Assembly: GCA_028335825.1 (NCBI GenBank)
Contig: JAIOKI010000010.1
Span: 310,001 to 374,000, forward strand
Reading direction: 5' to 3'
DNA from: Nosema muscidifuracis
Lineage: Eukaryota > Microsporidia > Nosematidae
Length of the DNA: 64,000 nt
Numbering within the stretch: the stretch's first letter is position 1; each line of letters begins with the position of its first letter. Positions 44,966 to 55,045 of the stretch are shown here, in pieces. The notes beneath the pieces were generated by a model. The model made no database searches. It was not told where the DNA came from and saw only the letters and a list, made by a program, of their open reading frames with translations. The position numbers were made by a program, and so were the translations under genes.

Positions 44966-46450
44966 CACTAATAATAGTTAAGATTGATTGGTTATCAAAT
45001 AACTTTACTTCCTAATGCTATAAATATTTTATATTTAAGTTCTTTATAGAAGTCTATATCTCGTTAAAAATTTGCCCATATGAGAATTCAATAACACAAA
45101 ATAAAACAATATATTAAATTTTTAGATAATGATATTTACTTGAAAATAAAAAAATAAGTAGTAAATTTTTAAATAATGATATTTACTTGAAAATAAAACA
45201 ATAAGTCAACCCCTAAATAAAAGCAAGAAATTATTATCAAGAACTATTTATTTTCTTTCTTTTTCTTTCCACAACTTGATCAATTTTTCGAAATCAAAAT
45301 TTCGAGTTATTGACTCAAGTTCATTTTTAGCTAAAGAAGTTTTCTTCCCTCTGAACATATTTACTTTATCATCTACATTATAGGTAAGACCCCTCTTTCC
45401 AATAAAATCAGATCTTGCTCTAACCTTTGTTTCATCTCCACTAAAAATATCATCTAAATAATAACTAATATCTTCAATTTTAGAATCTGCACTAACTTTT
45501 TTCTTAAAATATTTACTACTAAGATCTTCTATTTCCATATAATCATCGTAATCTACTAATTCTGTTAAACAGTAATTTTTGTCTTTACGTAGATACTTTC
45601 CTACTCTCTCATGCAAATTCAATAACCAACATAATAAATCTATAAGAAAGTATAAATTTACTAAAATAAACATACTAATTAGCCAAGTTTTATCTTCTCC
45701 ATCAATTTTTCTGATCCTCAACTGATACACGATTATACTTGTATACTCTGTATCTTCTTTATGTGAGTGATTACTATTGAGCTGTGAAGTAAGTACAGGT
45801 GAAATAATTCTCATTATAGTTTTCATACAACTTTTTATTTTCATTGTTTATATTTGTTTTTCTTCTTTTATAGTTGAGATTGTCGTTATTATGAAACAAA
45901 TGATAAATATTTTGATCTCTGTTCCATCAATCAACTTAACAATTTCTTTATCAAACAAATTAATAATTATATTCATCAATAAACTTAATAATTATCTTTA
46001 TCAAATTAACAATTATCTTTCAACTTAACTATTTGTCATTATCAACTTAATAATTATCTTCATCAATCAACTTAATAATTTAATCTTAATACTAGAAATA
46101 AATAAACTCATTTCTTAACTATATAAGTCTTTTAAGAAGATTTAATACTAAAATATTAAAATTGTTTGATTATTTAAAACATGACTCATGATAAATATTA
46201 TTGTATAGTTTATTTACACTCTCTAATATAATCAAATAGATTTAATCTAAATTTGTGTATTCTATTTTAATATCAAATAAATGTACAATTTATTATACAA
46301 TATTATCTTATACTTAAACCTTAGTATCTATTATAAAGAATATTACTTTCTACTGAATATTAAAGAAAGTATTTTTATATTGAAATTTTATGTAATTAAT
46401 TATATTTTTCTTACTTCTTTATAAAATAAAGTTATATATTCTTATTATTT
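44966..46450. repeat. Segmental duplicate of 11597-13000, without LTRs
   Basis: It is collinear with 11597-13000 on the same strand. The left end (AACACTAATAATAG) shows what the junction looks like without an LTR. An internal duplication (AATGATATTTACTTGAAAAT twice at 45128-45200) is specific to this copy. Confidence 0.85.
45248..45844 (-). CDS. Single-pass membrane protein of unknown function, copy B (198 aa)
   Basis: This is a near-identical paralogue of 11832-12410, with about ten residue changes. One membrane segment lies at about residues 53-77. It has an extra N-terminal MKIKSC from an 18-base addition at the start; the shared start is the ATG at 45826. The charged tail is preserved. 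Position and family tell nothing about function. This copy has no LTRs beside it and is the likely pre-cassette form. Confidence 0.75.
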   Translation of the reverse strand: MKIKSCMKTIMRIISPVLTSQLNSNHSHKEDTEYTSIIVYQLRIRKIDGEDKTWLISMFILVNLYFLIDLLCWLLNLHERVGKYLRKDKNYCLTELVDYDDYMEIEDLSSKYFKKKVSADSKIEDISYYLDDIFSGDETKVRARSDFIGKRGLTYNVDDKVNMFRGKKTSLAKNELESITRNFDFEKLIKLWKEKERK

Positions 46451-46720
46451 ACAGTTAATCCAAAGGATATCAATCTGACTATTGAACGAGTCTAAGTAAA
46501 TCAAATAACTCATTAAATTATATTATTTACAGTTAATTAGTTGATAAAATTAATTTATTTTTATTGTTATTTATTTTATATATTAATTTTATTTACAGTT
46601 AATTAGTTGATATATCAATTTATTTTTATTGTTATTTGTTGATATATTAATTTTATTTAAATTTAATTATTTGATATATTTAAATTTAAATCTAAAAGTT
46701 AAAGAGATTCTGTTATTATA
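46445..46720. repeat. Tandem 65-80 bp repeats containing the 68-bp dispersed repeat
   Basis: TTATTTACAGTTAAT is found at 46445-46459 and 46523-46537, with a related TTTACAGTTAATTAGTTGATA near 46580 and a decayed unit near 46660. Between the first two lies 46460-46527, the reverse complement of 2167-2234 inside the broken gene at the left edge. Confidence 0.65.
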
Positions 46721-47397
46721 ATTTAATATGATAAGTATTCATAGACATAAAATATAATAGAATTTTATTATAAAGAAGATAATTATCTTAATTGATATCT
46801 ATAAATTAAATTTCAATTTGAAAAGTTAGATATAATTGATAAAAATAAGTAAGTCTATAAGAAATGTAAATGATTTTAATCAACTATAAAAACGTATTGA
46901 TTAAATATTTTATATAAATAGAAGTAAAATTATAAACTATTTTACATTAGTTTTTCTTATATGAGCAAATAATATTTTTTATTTTGTCAATATAAAAATA
47001 TCAACCCTCAATTCTATAAGAAAATATGATGATGACATCATAATTAATAAATTGTTCTAAAATAAAAAGCTAAGATGGTTATTTAATTTTATGCAGAATA
47101 AATTAATATTTACTAGTTTTACAAAATACTAAATTTTATAAAATATATATTTTAAGTATCATCTCTCATTTTCTAATATAATAATTAATATTTTCTATTT
47201 TAAGTCAAATATTAGATTCATATAATTTTATGTATGATATCTTTTACATTAATATTGAATCAAATTTCTTATGAATACTATATTACAATACTTATTATTA
47301 TTATTATTATAATATTTATTATATAATACTTTTAATAATATTCTCAAAAACTGTTATATAATTTTCTTAATATATTTTTTATAAATTTTTTATCCCT
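46721..47397. other. Spacer, nothing recognised
   Basis: AT-rich sequence. The only signal is the TTTATCCCT start motif of the next gene at its end. Confidence 0.6.
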
Positions 47398-47682
47398 ATG
47401 AATGATGTTAATAATATCAGTGCTATTACAAGAGAATCAATAGAAACTCATAATTACATGAATGAAAGAAATCAAGTATTAGATGTCTTAGCTTCTGATG
47501 ATATAGATAATAAAAGATTATTATCAATTTTTTCTGAACTAGAAAGATTTCCAAAATTATTTCTTATTTTTCTTATTTTTACTTATGTAACTTACAGATA
47601 TCCATTTACTAGACTTCTCATAAGTTATATTATTGTTTTTATAGTCGTTTTTGACATTAACATTAATGCTTTCATTTTTTGA
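47398..47682 (+). CDS. Small membrane protein of unknown function (94 aa)
   Basis: The ATG immediately follows TTTATCCCT, the host start signal, which supports this as a real gene despite its size. About 45 polar, partly helical residues (ITRESIETHNYMNERNQVLD) are followed by a hydrophobic half with two likely membrane segments (about 53-67 and 72-93). The plan of helix plus C-terminal anchor is seen in small ER/Golgi proteins, but I cannot assign a family. Confidence 0.6.
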   Translation: MNDVNNISAITRESIETHNYMNERNQVLDVLASDDIDNKRLLSIFSELERFPKLFLIFLIFTYVTYRYPFTRLLISYIIVFIVVFDININAFIF

Positions 47683-48489
47683 TTACTTAATTATGCCATC
47701 AATATTTCTTAACTTTCAACCTATTCCTATAGTAAACCAGTAATCTAATAAAAATCAATATTTAATTTACCTACTTTTTAAAATTAAATTTTATAAATAT
47801 TTCTTAAAAAAATTGTCTATGTATTTTCAATTAAATTATTTATTTAAGGTATAATTTCTTTTTTTAATAATTTAGTGTCAACTACTTCATTTTTATGTTT
47901 CTATACATTAATAAAGTATCTTCCTCTATGTTTTTCCATTGTTAAGCTTTATTAAATCATCTTGAATATATGCCTAGATTTTTCTATATACTGGTGTAAA
48001 ACTTTAATTAAATTATATTATTTATTTATATTTATATATTTATTTATATTTATTAATATTTGTATATATTTTCATTGCATTTGTTTATATTTATATTATT
48101 AAATAAATTGTAATACATAAAATTTAATTAAGGTTACATATTTGTTTATATTTAATAATTAAATAAATTAACATTTCTTATTATTTTTAATTATTATTGT
48201 AATAATTTAAATAATCTACTTAATTTTTTAATTATGTATTAAACAATTAAATTTTAACGATGATTAATAATCTTATAATTTAAAGAATATATAATAATTT
48301 TATAATTTAAAGAAGATTTATTAATTTTATATTTTAAAGAAGATTTAATAATAAAGTAATCATAAAAATTACAAATTATGTTTTAAATTACATTTTCTAT
48401 TCGTATATCCTTTTATAAAACAAATCTCATACATAAACATCAAAAATCAAAATATATTTATTTATTTTTATAGCATAAACAAAATAAAA
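47683..48489. other. Spacer, nothing recognised
   Basis: It is very AT-rich with TTTATATTTATTTA runs. It leads into APC2 without a C-run. Confidence 0.6.
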
Positions 48490-51027
48490 ATGAACATAGG
48501 CAAATCTCATATCACTAAAGTACATTTTAATAAGTTATGGGAAATGATAGAAAATGAACTAACTTTGTTATATAAAGATTCAAAATGTAGTGGGATAGTC
48601 ATCTACAACAATATATACATAATATGTACATCAACATCCCATAAATATGTAGAAGATTTGTATTGGAAAATTGGAGATTTTTTATATGATATTCTTCGAG
48701 ATTGTAGGAAACAGATTTATGAATCAGAATTATGGATAAAAGAATATACTATAGTTTATAAAAAGTATTTAGAATTTGTTACTAGTGTTAATCATATTGC
48801 AGATTATCTTAACCAATTTATAACCACAAAGTCAATTTATCAATTTGCTTTCTTACTATGGGAACGTTGTATTCTCCAATCATGTGCTAAATATAAAGGT
48901 TCAAATTTAGGTGAACATTTAATTCATTACGATAACATGGATGAAGTATTTTTATGTATACAAAGTTTTAAACAGATAGTTGTTGAACAAGATAAACCTC
49001 TATTGTATTATATAGAAAGATATGAGAAATATGCATTAAGTAAGGTTATAGACACTTTAAATCAATTTATTAAAACTAACTCATCAGCTGATATTCATGA
49101 ATATACTATTCGTCTAAAGATTTTTACAAAACAACTTCGTTTAAAAAGAAACAAGATATTTTTAAAAGAATCGTGGAAAAAACATGAAACTATAATAGAA
49201 GACTTACTTGTTAACCAAAAAAAGAAATGGTTAAAAAACGAGATATACAAAATAATAAGTCAACATGTTTTACCAGTAGAAATACTTAATACAATACGAA
49301 ATAGCATGAATGAATCTAAAAAATGTGAACCAAATAAAATTGATGAAATTAATAATGGAAATACTCTTCAATTTAAAAATTGTAATAGAGAAATTCCTTT
49401 AATAAGTGATTTTAATTTTAGTAACAATATACATAATACTAAAAAATTTGATACACCAGATATAATAAATGAAAAAACACCATCTTTTCCTTTGAATGAT
49501 TTCTACGCTCTTTTTTCAGATAATATACCCAGTTTGTACACTTACACTACACCTGCACTTAACAATATGAAAGAAATTAGCATGAACTTAGCTTCAATAA
49601 AACAAGCATCCGAAGTTTTAGATTCAGTCCTTTTAAAATATCTTTCTTCACAATTGAATCTTCATAGTCATTTATTAGATAAAAAGATCGAAACTTTGTA
49701 TATTTTTTATACTTTATTTAATCACGTAGTTAAAGTAGGATTCTTAAACTCGAAATCAGCCAATAATACTTTATACATAAAATTGAAAGAAGTTTTTAAC
49801 TCTTTAACTCCTAGTTTAACAACAAGATTGATAGATTTTAGTAATACAATTGTTAAAGGTGAATGTGTATTAGAAAAAAAAACTATAATTTGTAGAAAAG
49901 GGTTAATTGATTTTTATGAGAAAAATGAAATATGTAATTTGAATGAAGAAGAAGGTATAGATTACTGGGGTGATGAAGAATCAGATCAAGATACAAATAT
50001 AGATAAAAATTTGTCAGATAATGTACCTATAGATGTTCAACAAGCTGTACCATTTGCTAATCCTGATGATAAGATACCAAGTAAAGAAGATTTTGATATA
50101 TCAGGTTCTAAAATATACGTACAACGTCGAAACAAAAGTCTTCCAGATTTATCTACTAAACATATTAACAAAAGTTCTTATAAAGATTCAGCTCTTCTCC
50201 GTGTTTTTCTTCACTTATACGATCTTGTAGATGACAAATTAGATTTTTTTAAGAAATATTTATCTGAAATGGCTAAAAGAGTTTTACTTCATAAAGCCAA
50301 TTATTACAAAGAACTTGAAATATTCAATTTATTAGATTGTGATGATAGAGATCTAGCTCTTAAAGGTGAAGTAATGTTTACTGATATGTTATCTATGATT
50401 AATGATGAAAGTGGAGTATATTTACTTACAGAATCAGCTTGGAATTTAGATTATGATATTTTAAATATAAATCTTCCTCCATTTTTTAATAATATAACTA
50501 CATCAGTTACAAAGAATCGAGTTAAATGGGCTTGGGAATATAGCATAACATATATAGAAATTAATAAGAAAACTTTCAAACTTAATTTTTTACAATATCT
50601 TATAATAGATTTATTTAATACAAATACCAAGATAAATAGAGATCTTATAAGTATTCATACTCAGTTACAAGGTTTTATTTTGGAAAATGTTATTAGATCT
50701 TTAATCAAATCAGGGTTAATTTATTTAAATAATGATTTTTTCTTTTTAGATACAAATTGTGATACAATTAATATATCAGATTATTATACTAAAGAAGATG
50801 TTAATAAATTACATGAAGTTAATAAAGAAATGTATTATCTTTGTAAAATTTCTAATATAATGAAAAGAAATAAGAAAATGGATAAAGATGAATTATATAT
50901 GAATATATGTAAATTTCATACTAATAAATTTGAAATATCTGATGATGAAATATCAAAAGGAATTAAAGGATGTTTAGATAAAGGAATTATTGAAGAGAAT
51001 GATGAATTTTATATATACTTACCATAA
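48490..51027 (+). CDS. APC2: Anaphase-promoting complex subunit 2 (cullin-like)
   Basis: APC2 is the cullin-type scaffold of the APC/C ubiquitin ligase, which binds the RING subunit APC11 and targets securin and cyclins. This 845 aa protein (human about 822) has a helical N-terminal half. The C-terminal cullin homology region then matches APC2 in order: FFKKYLSEMAKRVLL, ELEIFNLLDCDD, KGEVMFTDMLSMI, an LPPFF strand, RVKWAWEYSITYIEI (family TLSWKHTLGLVTMDV), and LNFLQYLIIDLF (family VTPVQAVILLYF). The last 80 residues form the APC2 winged-helix domain (DELYMNICKF, GCLDKGIIEENDEFYIYLP). The middle (about 275-330 and 495-565) is low-complexity. The start is the first ATG after a TAAACAAAATAAAA leader, with no C-run. 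It is followed on the same strand by the coiled-coil gene. Confidence 0.85.
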   Translation: MNIGKSHITKVHFNKLWEMIENELTLLYKDSKCSGIVIYNNIYIICTSTSHKYVEDLYWKIGDFLYDILRDCRKQIYESELWIKEYTIVYKKYLEFVTSVNHIADYLNQFITTKSIYQFAFLLWERCILQSCAKYKGSNLGEHLIHYDNMDEVFLCIQSFKQIVVEQDKPLLYYIERYEKYALSKVIDTLNQFIKTNSSADIHEYTIRLKIFTKQLRLKRNKIFLKESWKKHETIIEDLLVNQKKKWLKNEIYKIISQHVLPVEILNTIRNSMNESKKCEPNKIDEINNGNTLQFKNCNREIPLISDFNFSNNIHNTKKFDTPDIINEKTPSFPLNDFYALFSDNIPSLYTYTTPALNNMKEISMNLASIKQASEVLDSVLLKYLSSQLNLHSHLLDKKIETLYIFYTLFNHVVKVGFLNSKSANNTLYIKLKEVFNSLTPSLTTRLIDFSNTIVKGECVLEKKTIICRKGLIDFYEKNEICNLNEEEGIDYWGDEESDQDTNIDKNLSDNVPIDVQQAVPFANPDDKIPSKEDFDISGSKIYVQRRNKSLPDLSTKHINKSSYKDSALLRVFLHLYDLVDDKLDFFKKYLSEMAKRVLLHKANYYKELEIFNLLDCDDRDLALKGEVMFTDMLSMINDESGVYLLTESAWNLDYDILNINLPPFFNNITTSVTKNRVKWAWEYSITYIEINKKTFKLNFLQYLIIDLFNTNTKINRDLISIHTQLQGFILENVIRSLIKSGLIYLNNDFFFLDTNCDTINISDYYTKEDVNKLHEVNKEMYYLCKISNIMKRNKKMDKDELYMNICKFHTNKFEISDDEISKGIKGCLDKGIIEENDEFYIYLP

Positions 51028-51412
51028 TTAAAGGATTTTATAGTATAATAATTTTACTTATATTTTTATTTCTATATTTTATTAAATATTTATTTCTATT
51101 GTATATTTTATTAAATATTAATTTTTATTATATATTAGTTAATTTCTATTGTTTATTAATTTCACTTATTATTTTATTGTATATTAATTTAACTTATATT
51201 TTAATTTTAAAATATTATAAATAATAGTAAATTTTACTTATATTTTTATTTCTATTGTATACTACTTATAATTGTTTAATAAAAATGAAGTATTAAATAT
51301 AATAGTTGATTATTTAAAAACTCAATCACTAAACTAATGTATAAAAAAACTCTTTTTCCTTATTTATAATTAATAAAATATTTTATATCTTCAATTAAAA
51401 ATACCCCTTTTT
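51028..51412. other. Spacer with TTTATTTCTATT repeats
   Basis: Degenerate repeats of TATATTTTATTAAATATTAATTT and similar. It ends in AATACCCCTTTTT before the next ATG. Confidence 0.6.
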
Positions 51413-51622
51413 ATGGTATACAAAATAAATAAAGATGAATACCTACAGATGAATAAAATAAATTTACATGAATCAATAAAAATTTTAAAACAAGAAATTC
51501 TTGAAATGGAAGATATGATTTCAAGTTACGAGAAGAAGATTGATAGAGTAGATGCAGAAAATGATTTTTTGAGAGAAAAACTTAAATCTTTGGTAGGTGA
51601 AGAAGATCAAAAAAATGAGTAA
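51413..51622 (+). CDS. Short coiled-coil protein, SCOC/Slo1-like (69 aa)
   Basis: The start follows AATACCCCTTTTT. Residues about 17-63 form a continuous heptad coiled coil (SIKILKQEILEMEDMISSYEKK, with DAENDFLREKLKSL after it). It resembles the SCOC/Slo1 family (LINQVLELQHTL, VDAVKEENLKLKSEN), small proteins that bind Arl-type GTPases at Golgi or lysosomal membranes. Length and layout fit, but coiled coils match easily, so the assignment is tentative. Its last about 43 bases are repeated three more times downstream. Confidence 0.5.
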   Translation: MVYKINKDEYLQMNKINLHESIKILKQEILEMEDMISSYEKKIDRVDAENDFLREKLKSLVGEEDQKNE

Positions 51623-51762
51623 AACTTAAATATTTGGTAGGTGAAGAAGATCAAAAAAATAAGTAAATATTGAAATCTTTAGTAAGTGTAGAAGATCAAA
51701 AAAATAAGTAAATATTGAAATCTTTAGTAAGTGAAGATCAAAAAAATGAGTAAATATTTTTT
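51579..51762 (+). repeat. Four tandem copies of the 3' end of the coiled-coil gene
   Basis: The unit AAACTTAAATCTTTGGTAGG...GATCAAAAAAATGAGT (about 43-45 bp, coding KLKSLVGEEDQKNE and stop) is followed by three diverging copies. The last runs into the leader of the next gene and supplies an upstream ATG/GTG in its frame. Confidence 0.75.
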
Positions 51763-51778
51763 TAATATTTTAACCCTC

Positions 51779-52198
51779 ATGTCAGAAATTTCATCTTTAA
51801 TTTTTGAATTATACAATCTTCCCAAATGGAAAGTTCAAAAAAATTTTGTAGATAATTTGGTTATAGAAGATTCCAAAAATTGGTTAATAGAGATTAATAA
51901 GATCTTTCCTAAGATACCTTCAGATAGAAAAGATAAATTTTATTATTTATTGGATGTTATTAGTAGAAATTTTAATGATATGGAGTTTATATGTTCTCAG
52001 TCAGAGATTAGAGATTATGTTGTGTGTAATAATATTCTTAATTTTACTAAAGAAGATCTTCTTAAATATATTTGTAATTTTAAAGTTTATGATTTTAAAT
52101 TATTTAAGAATATTGATTTTGATAGAGAAGAAGTTAAAAAGATTCTTAAGGAAGAAAAAATAAAAAATAGAGAACTTTTATATTCCTATATAAAATAA
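51779..52198 (+). CDS. Unknown helical protein (139 aa)
   Basis: I chose the ATG at 51779 because it follows TTTTAACCCTC. The open frame extends 48 bases upstream, but only into the tandem copies of the previous gene's end. The protein begins MSEISSLIFELYNLPKW and is mostly helical with charged C-terminal helices (REEVKKILKEEKIKNREL). It has no membrane segment, and I recognise no motif. It lies between the coiled-coil gene and RPB8, all co-oriented with short gaps. Confidence 0.65.
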   Translation: MSEISSLIFELYNLPKWKVQKNFVDNLVIEDSKNWLIEINKIFPKIPSDRKDKFYYLLDVISRNFNDMEFICSQSEIRDYVVCNNILNFTKEDLLKYICNFKVYDFKLFKNIDFDREEVKKILKEEKIKNRELLYSYIK

Positions 52199-52440
52199 AT
52201 TTAAATGAATATATTTATTATATTGAAATATATCGTATAAAAATGTTATCTTATTCATATTTATATTTAATATATAAAGATGTTATATCTATCATATTGA
52301 AATATATTTATTATATTATTATATCTATCATATTTATATTTATTATATAAAAATATTATCTTATTCATATTCTCATTTATATTTATTATATAAAAATGTT
52401 ATATTTATTACATTATTTTTTTTTGATTCACCCCTCATTT
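52199..52440. repeat. Short AT-rich spacer with repeated TTATATAAAAATGTTAT phrases
   Basis: Phrases of 30-45 bp (TATCATATTTATATTTATTA, TATAAAAATGTTAT) recur. It ends in CACCCCTCATTT before RPB8. Confidence 0.6.
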
Positions 52441-52806
52441 ATGCTAATAATAAATAAGAAATATAAAGTAGAAGAAATAGATCCTTCTGGTAAATTATAT
52501 CAGAATGTATCTAGAGCATATTTAGTATCATCTAATGATGAGAAGTGTATATTAGATTATCACAGTACACTTATGAAACTTAATAATGAAGATGTATTAA
52601 ATATTCAAGTATATGATAATTATGAGAAAGAAGTTAAGTGTGATTATCAAATGAATGGAAGAATATACAATATAGAAGAATGTGGAGATAAAGTAAAGAT
52701 TTATGCTAGTTATGGTGGATTATTAATGATACAGAGTGTAGATAAGGGAGAAGTACAAGGGATTACTAATAGAACACAAATATCTTTATTAGTATCAAAG
52801 ATATAA
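52441..52806 (+). CDS. RPB8: RNA polymerase I/II/III shared subunit RPB8 (RPABC3)
   Basis: The start at 52441 follows CACCCCTCATTT. An in-frame ATG 45 bases earlier lies before that signal and is unlikely. The 122 aa product (yeast and human about 146-150) matches RPB8 in order: YKVEEIDPSGKLYQNVSRAYLVS (family F.V..ID.EGKKFD.VSR), ILDYHSTLMKL (family LDVNIQIYPV), a short IQVYDN strand, a YQMNGRIYNIEE strand and KIYASYGGLLMI (family AYVSYGGLLM). RPB8 is an OB-fold subunit on the outer face of the largest subunit of all three nuclear polymerases. The variable loop in the middle is shortened. It shares this block with RPC1 and the polymerase-assembly factor GPN3. Confidence 0.88.
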   Translation: MLIINKKYKVEEIDPSGKLYQNVSRAYLVSSNDEKCILDYHSTLMKLNNEDVLNIQVYDNYEKEVKCDYQMNGRIYNIEECGDKVKIYASYGGLLMIQSVDKGEVQGITNRTQISLLVSKI

Positions 52807-53334
52807 ATTAAATTTTTATTATATTTATTATATTTATTATATTTATTATATTTATTATATTTATTATATTTATTATATTTATTATATTTATTATATTTAT
52901 TATATTTATTATATTTATTATATTTATTATATTTATTATATTTATTATATTTATTATATTTATTATATTTATTATATTTATTATATTTATTATATTTATT
53001 ATATTTATTATATTTATTATATTTATTATATTTATTATATTTATTATATTTATTATATTTATTATATTTATTATATTTATTATATTTATTATATTTATTA
53101 TATTTATTATATTTATTATATTTATTATATTTATTATATTTATTATATTTATTATATTTATTATATTTATTATATTTATTATATTTATTATATTTATTAT
53201 ATTTATTATATTTATTATATTTATTATATTTATTTAGAAAGATGTGAATTTTTATTATTTTTATGTATTGAAATATAAATTAATTTTATATGAATAAAAA
53301 ATATTTACATTTTTTAAATATTTTTTACACCCAC
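52807..53334. repeat. 9-bp satellite array, about 46 copies
   Basis: TTTATTATA repeated head to tail from about 52815 to 53235 with almost no variation (about 420 bp). About 100 bases of ordinary spacer follow, ending in TTTACACCCAC before the next start. It contains no G or C. Confidence 0.9.
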
Positions 53335-54183
53335 ATGAAAATAAAAAAAATAAATTATTCAAAAGAAGAAGCTACTAATTTATATTTAAATACTTACAGA
53401 TGTAAAATATTAGAAGAACTTAAAATACAAGAAATACAGAAGAAAGTACTTAATAAAATATTGAAGGTGGATCAGAATGATAAATTAGATCTTATATTTT
53501 ACAAAAATAAAATATCGGGATTTAATTTAAGTGAAATGAGTGGATTATTAAGTAAAGAATGTAGTATTTTAGATGATAATAATTATGATGTTGATAATGA
53601 TAATAATTATGATAATAATAATATTAATGATTATAATGATGATGATAATTATAATAATAATAATAATAATAATAATATAAATGATATAGATAATAATGAT
53701 AATTATAATAATATAAATGATATAGATAATAATAATATTAATTATACAAATAAAAAACTTAAGAAGATTAATAAATATATTGATATAGAAGCAGAATGTA
53801 GCTCAGAATCAGAAGATATAGAAAATATAGAAGATTTAAGTGATCAATCATTCATTTGTGATGAAGATATAGGAGAAGACAAGAACCCTTCTTTATATTT
53901 TGAACAGAAAGAACAAGAAGATGAAAAAATATTAAGAAAATTAAAAAATAAATTTAAGAAGAGAAAACCAAATGAACTTGAAAAAGTTCTTATAGAAATA
54001 GAAGAGTCAGATGAGATAGAACAAGGTTTTAGTGAAATAGATATAGAAATAGAAGCTGTGAAGTTTAATAAAGAAGAATTTGAAAGTATTAAGGAAGAAG
54101 AAGATGATATATTATGTGAGGAATCTACAATAGAATTTAATAATATTGAATTAATAGAGAAGAAGATGAATAAGAAGAGATAA
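53335..54183 (+). CDS. Acidic, Asn/Asp-rich protein of unknown function (282 aa)
   Basis: I place the start at 53335, just after TTTTTTACACCCAC. An in-frame ATG 45 bases upstream lies before that signal. The N-terminal 85 residues look folded (NYSKEEATNLYLNTYRCKIL, GFNLSEMSGLLSKEC). Then comes an Asn/Asp low-complexity stretch encoded by AAT/GAT triplet repeats (about 53570-53755). A strongly acidic tail with EDIENIEDLSDQSFICDEDIG and basic KLKNKFKKRKPNELEK follows. Acidic tails of this kind are common in nuclear chromatin or replication proteins, but I cannot assign a family. Confidence 0.65.
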   Translation: MKIKKINYSKEEATNLYLNTYRCKILEELKIQEIQKKVLNKILKVDQNDKLDLIFYKNKISGFNLSEMSGLLSKECSILDDNNYDVDNDNNYDNNNINDYNDDDNYNNNNNNNNINDIDNNDNYNNINDIDNNNINYTNKKLKKINKYIDIEAECSSESEDIENIEDLSDQSFICDEDIGEDKNPSLYFEQKEQEDEKILRKLKNKFKKRKPNELEKVLIEIEESDEIEQGFSEIDIEIEAVKFNKEEFESIKEEEDDILCEESTIEFNNIELIEKKMNKKR

Positions 54184-54481
54184 TTTAAAGATGATACATT
54201 AATAGATAATTTAAATTGATAGATAAAATATATTGTAAAATTAATAGATAATTTAAAGACGATAAATTAATAGAGAAAATATATTGTAAAATTAATAGGG
54301 AAAATACATTGTAAAACTGATCAAAATACATTGTAAAATTAATAGAAAAGTATCTCTTAATTGACCTATAGATATTTTTAATAAAATCATCTCTAAAATG
54401 CGACACAAGTTTTTTTTTCATTCTTAAATAGCTTTATCTAATTTAATATTATAATAAATTACAATGTTTAAATACTACTTT
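54184..54481. repeat. Spacer with degenerate 24-bp repeats
   Basis: AAAATATATTGTAAAATTAATAG-like units recur about five times at 54215-54350 between convergent genes. Confidence 0.6.
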
Positions 54482-55045
54482 CTACTCTCCAAGTTCTTTA
54501 TGCTTCCCATATTTCTCTTCTAATTTTTTTATCATATCATTATGTCTACCATCTTCTCTATTAAGTAAATCTTCAAGAGACAAATCCAAATTTATTCCTA
54601 ATTTTTTAGCTATCTCTTCTGCCTTCTTACTCTCATCCTTCCTCTTCTTAATCTTCTTATTATATTTAGTATACTTTTTAATCTTCTTAAGACTTATATC
54701 TTTATCAATAATCTTCCTAATCCTTTCTTCATCTTCAACCTCAGTTAGTATAAGATTATCTAATATTTTACTCATATTTCCTTTGTACTCTTCATATTTA
54801 GAAATGATATCTAAATATTCTTCTTCTGATCCTTTATAATTATCAATAAATGAAGAAACATTAATATATTTCTGAGGATATTTCTTTATAGTATCGTATG
54901 CTTCTATTATTTGATCATATATTTCTCTATTTCCTGTTGGTCTATCTGGATGATATTTGTATCTTAATTTTTTAAATGATTTTATTATATCTTGTGGGGA
55001 AGATTTACGAGTTACTTGTAATATTTTGTATGGATCTTTGTTCAT
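54482..55045 (-). CDS. DNAJC9: J-domain protein, DNAJC9-type histone chaperone homologue
   Basis: The N-terminal J domain (about 3-58) has DPYKILQV and HPD at residues 32-34, so it should stimulate Hsp70 ATPase. After it comes the DNAJC9 signature region: FIDNYKGSEEEYLDIISKYE, then EYKGNMSKILDNL and VEDEERIRKIIDKDI. It closely parallels YKGSEEELADIK...FKGDMDQIMESV...EEPRIRNII of the animal protein. A lysine-rich, acidic helical tail (KEEL-type, AEEIAKKLGINLDLSLEDLL) follows. DNAJC9 binds histone H3-H4 and recruits Hsp70 for nucleosome assembly. At 187 aa it is shorter than the animal protein (about 260). The start follows CCCCCTTTAAAAATA. Confidence 0.82.
   Translation of the reverse strand: MNKDPYKILQVTRKSSPQDIIKSFKKLRYKYHPDRPTGNREIYDQIIEAYDTIKKYPQKYINVSSFIDNYKGSEEEYLDIISKYEEYKGNMSKILDNLILTEVEDEERIRKIIDKDISLKKIKKYTKYNKKIKKRKDESKKAEEIAKKLGINLDLSLEDLLNREDGRHNDMIKKLEEKYGKHKELGE

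Noticed and set aside
50033-50230. Second frame inside APC2, and 51954-52163 inside the 139 aa gene
   Set aside because: Off-frame shadows of genes with better support.
52815-53235. Telomere or CRISPR-like array
   Set aside because: A pure 9-bp satellite without spacers or G-rich units, placed between core genes.
54185-54421. Minus-strand 78-codon frame
   Set aside because: It is made of the 24-bp intergenic repeats and has no start signal.
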